From Bacillota bacterium (GTDB taxonomy: Bacteria; Bacillota; Sulfobacillia; JAMDAP01; JAJYMS01), in the NCBI GenBank assembly GCA_021786825.1, contig JAJYMS010000119.1, positions 1 to 33,528 on the forward strand: 33,528 nucleotides of DNA, in the 5' to 3' direction. Shown here piece after piece: positions 30,280-33,528 of the stretch. How positions within the stretch are numbered: position 1 is the first letter of the stretch; each line of letters begins with the position of its first letter. The position numbers and the translations under genes were made by a program. The notes under the pieces were generated by a model. The model was not told the DNA's origin, ran no database searches, and saw only the letters and a list, made by a program, of their open reading frames with translations.

Positions 30280-32056
30280 CCCGTTCGATGTCCTCCTCCA
30301 GTTGCTGGCGTTCGTAAAGGCGCCAGTAGGCGCCCCGGGCGGCCAGCAACTGGTCGTGGGTGCCGCGTTCCTTGATCCGGCCGGCGTCCAGGACGACGAT
30401 TTCGTCCGCGTACTTCACCGCCGAGACCCGGTGGGAGATCAGAATCGTGGTCCGCCCCTGCATCAAGGGTCTCAGCCCGGCCAGGATCCGGGCCTCGGTC
30501 GCCGTGTCGACGGCCGACAGGCAGTCGTCGAGGATCAGGACCTGGGGGTCCTTGACCAGGGCCCGGGCGATGCCCACCCGCTGTCGCTGGCCGCCTGACA
30601 GGGTCACGCCCCGTTCACCCACCAGGGTCTCGCAGCCGGCCGGGAAGTCCCGCAGATCGTCCTCCAGTTGGGCGACCGCGACCGCCGCCGCCACGCTCTG
30701 AGGGGAGTGGCTTCCCGGGGAGAAGGCGATGTTGTCGGCGATGCTCCTGGAAAAAAGGAAGGAGTCCTGCGGCACGTAGCCAAACATCCCCCGCAGTTCC
30801 GCCAGCGGGATGCGGTTGACGTCCGTCCCATCCACGTACAGGGTCCCGCCCGGCGGGTTGTGGAGGCGGACCAGCAGGTTGGCCAGGGTGGTCTTGCCGG
30901 AGCCGATGCGGCCGATCACTCCGAGGGTCCGGCCCGGTTCCACCACCGCGTCGATATCCTGGAGGGCGGGGGGCAGGTCCGGCTCATAGCTGAAGGAAAG
31001 CCGGCGAAACTCGATCCGGCTTCCGGGTGGCGTGGCCGGCGCTGCCCGCCTGGCGGGCGGCGCCAGGTCCGGTCCGTCGGCCACTTCCGGCACGGTGTCC
31101 AGGATAGCCTGGATCCGGCCCATGGAGGCCACCCCTCGCTGCAGCAGGTTCACCACCCAGCCGATGGCGAGCATCGGCCAGGCCATCATCAGCAGGTAGC
31201 TGTTGAAGGCCACGAACTCGCCCAGGGTGATCCGCCCCAGCAGCACCAGCCGCCCGCCGTAGCCGAGCACCAGCACGAAACCGAGCCCCGCGAGGAACTG
31301 GATGCTCGGATCCAGCACTCCCCGGATTCGCGCCAGCCGCATAAAAGCGTTGACATAGGCGCGGTTGTCCCGGCGGAACCGCTCCACCTCGCGCCCCTCC
31401 TGGGCGAAGGCCTTGACCACCCGGATACCGGCGATGTTTTCCTGGGTCCGGTCGGACAGGGTGGAGAAGGCGGCCTGGACCGAACTGAAGCGGTCGTGGA
31501 TCAACCGGCCGAAAACGGTCGCGTTCACCGCCAGCAGCGGAAGGGGCAGCAAGCCCAGCAGGGTCAGCCGCCAGTCCACGGTGAGGAGCATCAACAGCAG
31601 GGTGAAGACGCTCATGAGGGCTGAGTCAGCGGCCATCAGCACCCCGTCGCCGGCGGCCGCCCGCACCGCCTGCAGGTCGTTGGTGGCGTGGGCCATCAGG
31701 TCTCCCGTCTTGTGGGTGTTGAAGAAGCTGGCCGGCAGCCGCTGCAGGTGGGCGAAGAACGCTTCCCTCAGGTCGTACTCGACGGCGCGGGCGGTGCCGA
31801 AGACGAAGATGCGCCAGACAAAGCGAAAGACGGCCACCGCCACGGCGACCGACACGATCGCCCCGGCGTAAGGGAGGATCCCGGCGACGGTGAGGCCGCC
31901 GGACTTGAAGGCGTCGGCGAACTTGCCGGTGATCCAGGGGATGGTCAGATTGCCGGCGTCGCAGATGGCCAGGGCCAGTACGCCGAAGGCGTAGCGACCG
32001 CGGTACCGTCGCAAGTAGCGAAAAAGGCCTCTGGATTCGCGGGAAAACGGCTGCAT
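30272..32056 (-). CDS. ABC exporter half-transporter, degenerate ATP-site subunit
   Basis: A 594-residue half-exporter with six transmembrane helices and a nucleotide-binding domain. Walker A is GRIGSGKTT (about 382), the signature is the canonical LSGGQRQRVGIARAL, and the H-loop is ISHRVSAV. Walker B is LILDDCLSAVD, so the catalytic Glu is replaced by Asp. This is the hallmark of the degenerate subunit in heterodimeric exporters such as TM287, whose partner carries the active Glu. Here the downstream gene fills that role. Start is uncertain: the ATG at 32056 lacks a ribosome site and may be leaderless, while a GTG at 32104 has AGGAAA 7 bases upstream. The gene diverges from the amidase across 114 bases. 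Confidence 0.88.
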   Translation of the reverse strand: MQPFSRESRGLFRYLRRYRGRYAFGVLALAICDAGNLTIPWITGKFADAFKSGGLTVAGILPYAGAIVSVAVAVAVFRFVWRIFVFGTARAVEYDLREAFFAHLQRLPASFFNTHKTGDLMAHATNDLQAVRAAAGDGVLMAADSALMSVFTLLLMLLTVDWRLTLLGLLPLPLLAVNATVFGRLIHDRFSSVQAAFSTLSDRTQENIAGIRVVKAFAQEGREVERFRRDNRAYVNAFMRLARIRGVLDPSIQFLAGLGFVLVLGYGGRLVLLGRITLGEFVAFNSYLLMMAWPMLAIGWVVNLLQRGVASMGRIQAILDTVPEVADGPDLAPPARRAAPATPPGSRIEFRRLSFSYEPDLPPALQDIDAVVEPGRTLGVIGRIGSGKTTLANLLVRLHNPPGGTLYVDGTDVNRIPLAELRGMFGYVPQDSFLFSRSIADNIAFSPGSHSPQSVAAAVAVAQLEDDLRDFPAGCETLVGERGVTLSGGQRQRVGIARALVKDPQVLILDDCLSAVDTATEARILAGLRPLMQGRTTILISHRVSAVKYADEIVVLDAGRIKERGTHDQLLAARGAYWRLYERQQLEEDIERDE

Positions 32057-32170
32057 GGGTTTTATTTTAGCACCGCCTTTTGTCGAAAAAGGGCTGACTT
32101 GCACCGGGATTTCCTGTTAAAATCTTAGTGAACCTGTCCCTTCTTGTCGGGGGATACCTGGAGGCGACCC

Positions 32171-33528
32171 GTGACCAACCATGTTCTTTCACGCCTGAGC
32201 GAGTCGGTTTTGCGCCTGGCCATCCTGTTCACCATCGCGATGTCCTTGGTCATCCTGGCGGGCCCCGCCCGCCCCGCCTTCGCCGCCGGAACGGACGAGG
32301 GAGTGGATACTCCCTCGCCTCCACCCGCCGGCAGCGCCCTGGGGCCCATCCGGCTCGTCATCGAGGGACAGGAGGTTTTCCCCGACGTCCCCCCGGTCAT
32401 CGTCAACGGCCGGACGCTGGTGCCGATCCGGATCATCAGCGAAAACCTCGCCGCGACGGTCGGCTGGACCCCCGACGCGCGGGAGGTCGACATCCAGCGC
32501 AAAACCCAACGGCTGGTGCTGCAAATCGGCAATCCCACCGCGACGGTCAACGGGCAGGCGGTGACGATGGAGGTCCCGCCCCAGCTCATCGGCGGCCGGA
32601 CGCTGGTGCCGCTGCGTTTCATCGCCGAGTCGACCGGGCTCAACGTCGGCTGGGATGGCGCCACCCGGACGGTGAAGGTCGGCCGCTTCGTGATCAAAGA
32701 CCTGCAGTACCTCGAACGCGACGGCGTGCCCGAGTTCCATGTCGTGGCCGACGGACCGGTGCAGTATGCGGTGAGGCAGTTCAACGGTCCTACCCGGGTC
32801 CTGGTGGATATCCCCAACGCGGTGCTCGCGCCCTCCGCCCCGTCCAGTCTCAAGCCCAACTCCTTTCACTTCTATACGGCCACGATGCAGCCATCCTCGG
32901 CTGACCCGGACACCGTTCAGGTGCTGATCCCCCAGTCCACCTACCTCGAGCCGGCCGCCAGCTACGCCGACAACACCATCATCATCGGCTTCAAGGCCAA
33001 CCTGACCCAAATTTACTGGGAACCGGCCGGGCTGGGGACCCGTCTATACGTCCGGACCACCTTTCCCGTCAAGTACACAACCGAGCTGCTGGATGACAAG
33101 CACCAACTGTTGCTTGACTTCCCCAACACCGCGCTGCGGGTGGCCGATCCGGTCACGCCCTCCTTCGGACCGGTCCTGAGCGTCACCCCGGGGCCGGGCC
33201 TCCTGCCCGGATGGTTGCGCCTGAAGGTAAGCCTGTCCGGGCCGGTGACCGTCACTCCCGAGGCCGGTCCGGCCCCCGGCTTGATTACGCTGAACGTCCA
33301 GCCTCCCAGGCCGTCGAAGACCGGTTCCGGGGTCGTCTTCATCGACCCCGGCCACGGCGGGTCGGAGTCAGGCGCCACCGCGGTGAACGGGGTCCCCGAG
33401 AAGCGTATCAACCTGGCGGTGGCCTTGCGCCTGCGCGACCTCCTGGTGGCGCGGGGCTACCGGGTGCTGATGAGCCGCACCACCGACGCGACGGTGGACC
33501 TCTACGAGCGCCCCCGCCAGGCCAACCG
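32171..33528 (+). CDS. Stalk-domain N-acetylmuramoyl-L-alanine amidase (3' end beyond window)
   Basis: This frame is missing from the ORF track because it is open to the window's right edge; 452 codons are visible. The GTG has TGGAGG 6 bases upstream. It encodes a signal peptide (RLAILFTIAMSLVILAGPA core), then two copper-amine-oxidase-N or stalk-type repeats: FPDVPPVIVNGRTLVPIRII and EVPPQLIGGRTLVPLRFIAE (about 63-168). One or two AMIN-like domains (about 170-385) probably target the wall. The Amidase_3 domain then starts at VVFIDPGHGGSESGA (about 390), with the first zinc His and the Glu ligand in PEKRINLAVALR. The remaining catalytic part lies outside. It cleaves the amide between muramic acid and the peptide stem, acting in wall turnover, division or spore lysis. 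Confidence 0.9.
   Translation, partial: MTNHVLSRLSESVLRLAILFTIAMSLVILAGPARPAFAAGTDEGVDTPSPPPAGSALGPIRLVIEGQEVFPDVPPVIVNGRTLVPIRIISENLAATVGWTPDAREVDIQRKTQRLVLQIGNPTATVNGQAVTMEVPPQLIGGRTLVPLRFIAESTGLNVGWDGATRTVKVGRFVIKDLQYLERDGVPEFHVVADGPVQYAVRQFNGPTRVLVDIPNAVLAPSAPSSLKPNSFHFYTATMQPSSADPDTVQVLIPQSTYLEPAASYADNTIIIGFKANLTQIYWEPAGLGTRLYVRTTFPVKYTTELLDDKHQLLLDFPNTALRVADPVTPSFGPVLSVTPGPGLLPGWLRLKVSLSGPVTVTPEAGPAPGLITLNVQPPRPSKTGSGVVFIDPGHGGSESGATAVNGVPEKRINLAVALRLRDLLVARGYRVLMSRTTDATVDLYERPRQAN

Noticed and set aside
32128-32904. 258-residue plus-strand ORF at the right end
   Set aside because: It is the wrong frame of the amidase gene; the true frame starts at GTG 32171 and stays open to the window edge.

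Overview
The window looks like chromosomal DNA of a high-GC, spore-forming member of the Bacillota, probably a Clostridia or Peptococcaceae-like anaerobe. This rests on strong AGGAGG-type ribosome binding sites, frequent GTG and TTG starts, a DUF1657 protein, an SLH plus 3D-domain wall protein, a stalk-domain amidase, a manganese catalase, and ferredoxin-linked 2-oxoacid metabolism. It is inferred from gene content; no rRNA or other marker gene is present. I count 30 protein genes, two of them cut by the window edges. The last gene is missing from the ORF track because it runs off the right end. No rRNA, tRNA, CRISPR array, phage or intact insertion sequence was seen.

Left part (1-10238, + strand): a tungstate ABC transporter tail (tupB, tupC) is translationally coupled to a regulator that fuses a ModE-type DNA-binding head to a TupA-like tungstate-binding domain. 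A membrane sensor kinase with a degenerate GGDEF domain follows, overlapped by a small DUF1657 gene that ends at a terminator. A near-consensus promoter and a roughly 300-nt structured leader then precede a citrate synthase of the mitochondrial/Geobacter type, which is closed by an 11-bp stem-loop. Next come a D-2-hydroxyacid dehydrogenase, a GT-C-like membrane glycosyltransferase, a 52-residue membrane peptide and a beta-hydroxyacid dehydrogenase.

Middle (10235-18323): a minus-strand peptide-type ABC import operon (lipoprotein, two permeases, no ATPases) diverges from an MTA/SAH deaminase (mtaD). Two minute helical proteins, an orphan helical protein with a clear terminator, and a glutamate-synthase-like FMN protein follow.

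Metabolic operon (18409-23877, + strand): five tightly packed genes encode an FrhB-like iron-sulfur flavoprotein, indolepyruvate:ferredoxin oxidoreductase IorA and IorB, a diiron ferritin-like protein and an M20 amidohydrolase. Together they suggest oxidation of aryl pyruvates to aryl-acyl-CoA, with electrons passed through ferredoxin to the flavoprotein. The amidohydrolase could supply or recycle acylated amino acids.

Right part (23878-33528): a promoter and a hairpin-rich leader with an internal intrinsic terminator precede an SLH/3D wall protein. Then come an NAD-dependent epimerase, a manganese catalase (-), an MFS transporter, a heterodimeric ABC exporter pair (-) with one degenerate ATP site, and the N-terminal two-thirds or so of an N-acetylmuramoyl-L-alanine amidase.

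Most long ORFs in the track lying antisense or out of frame to these genes are high-GC shadows.
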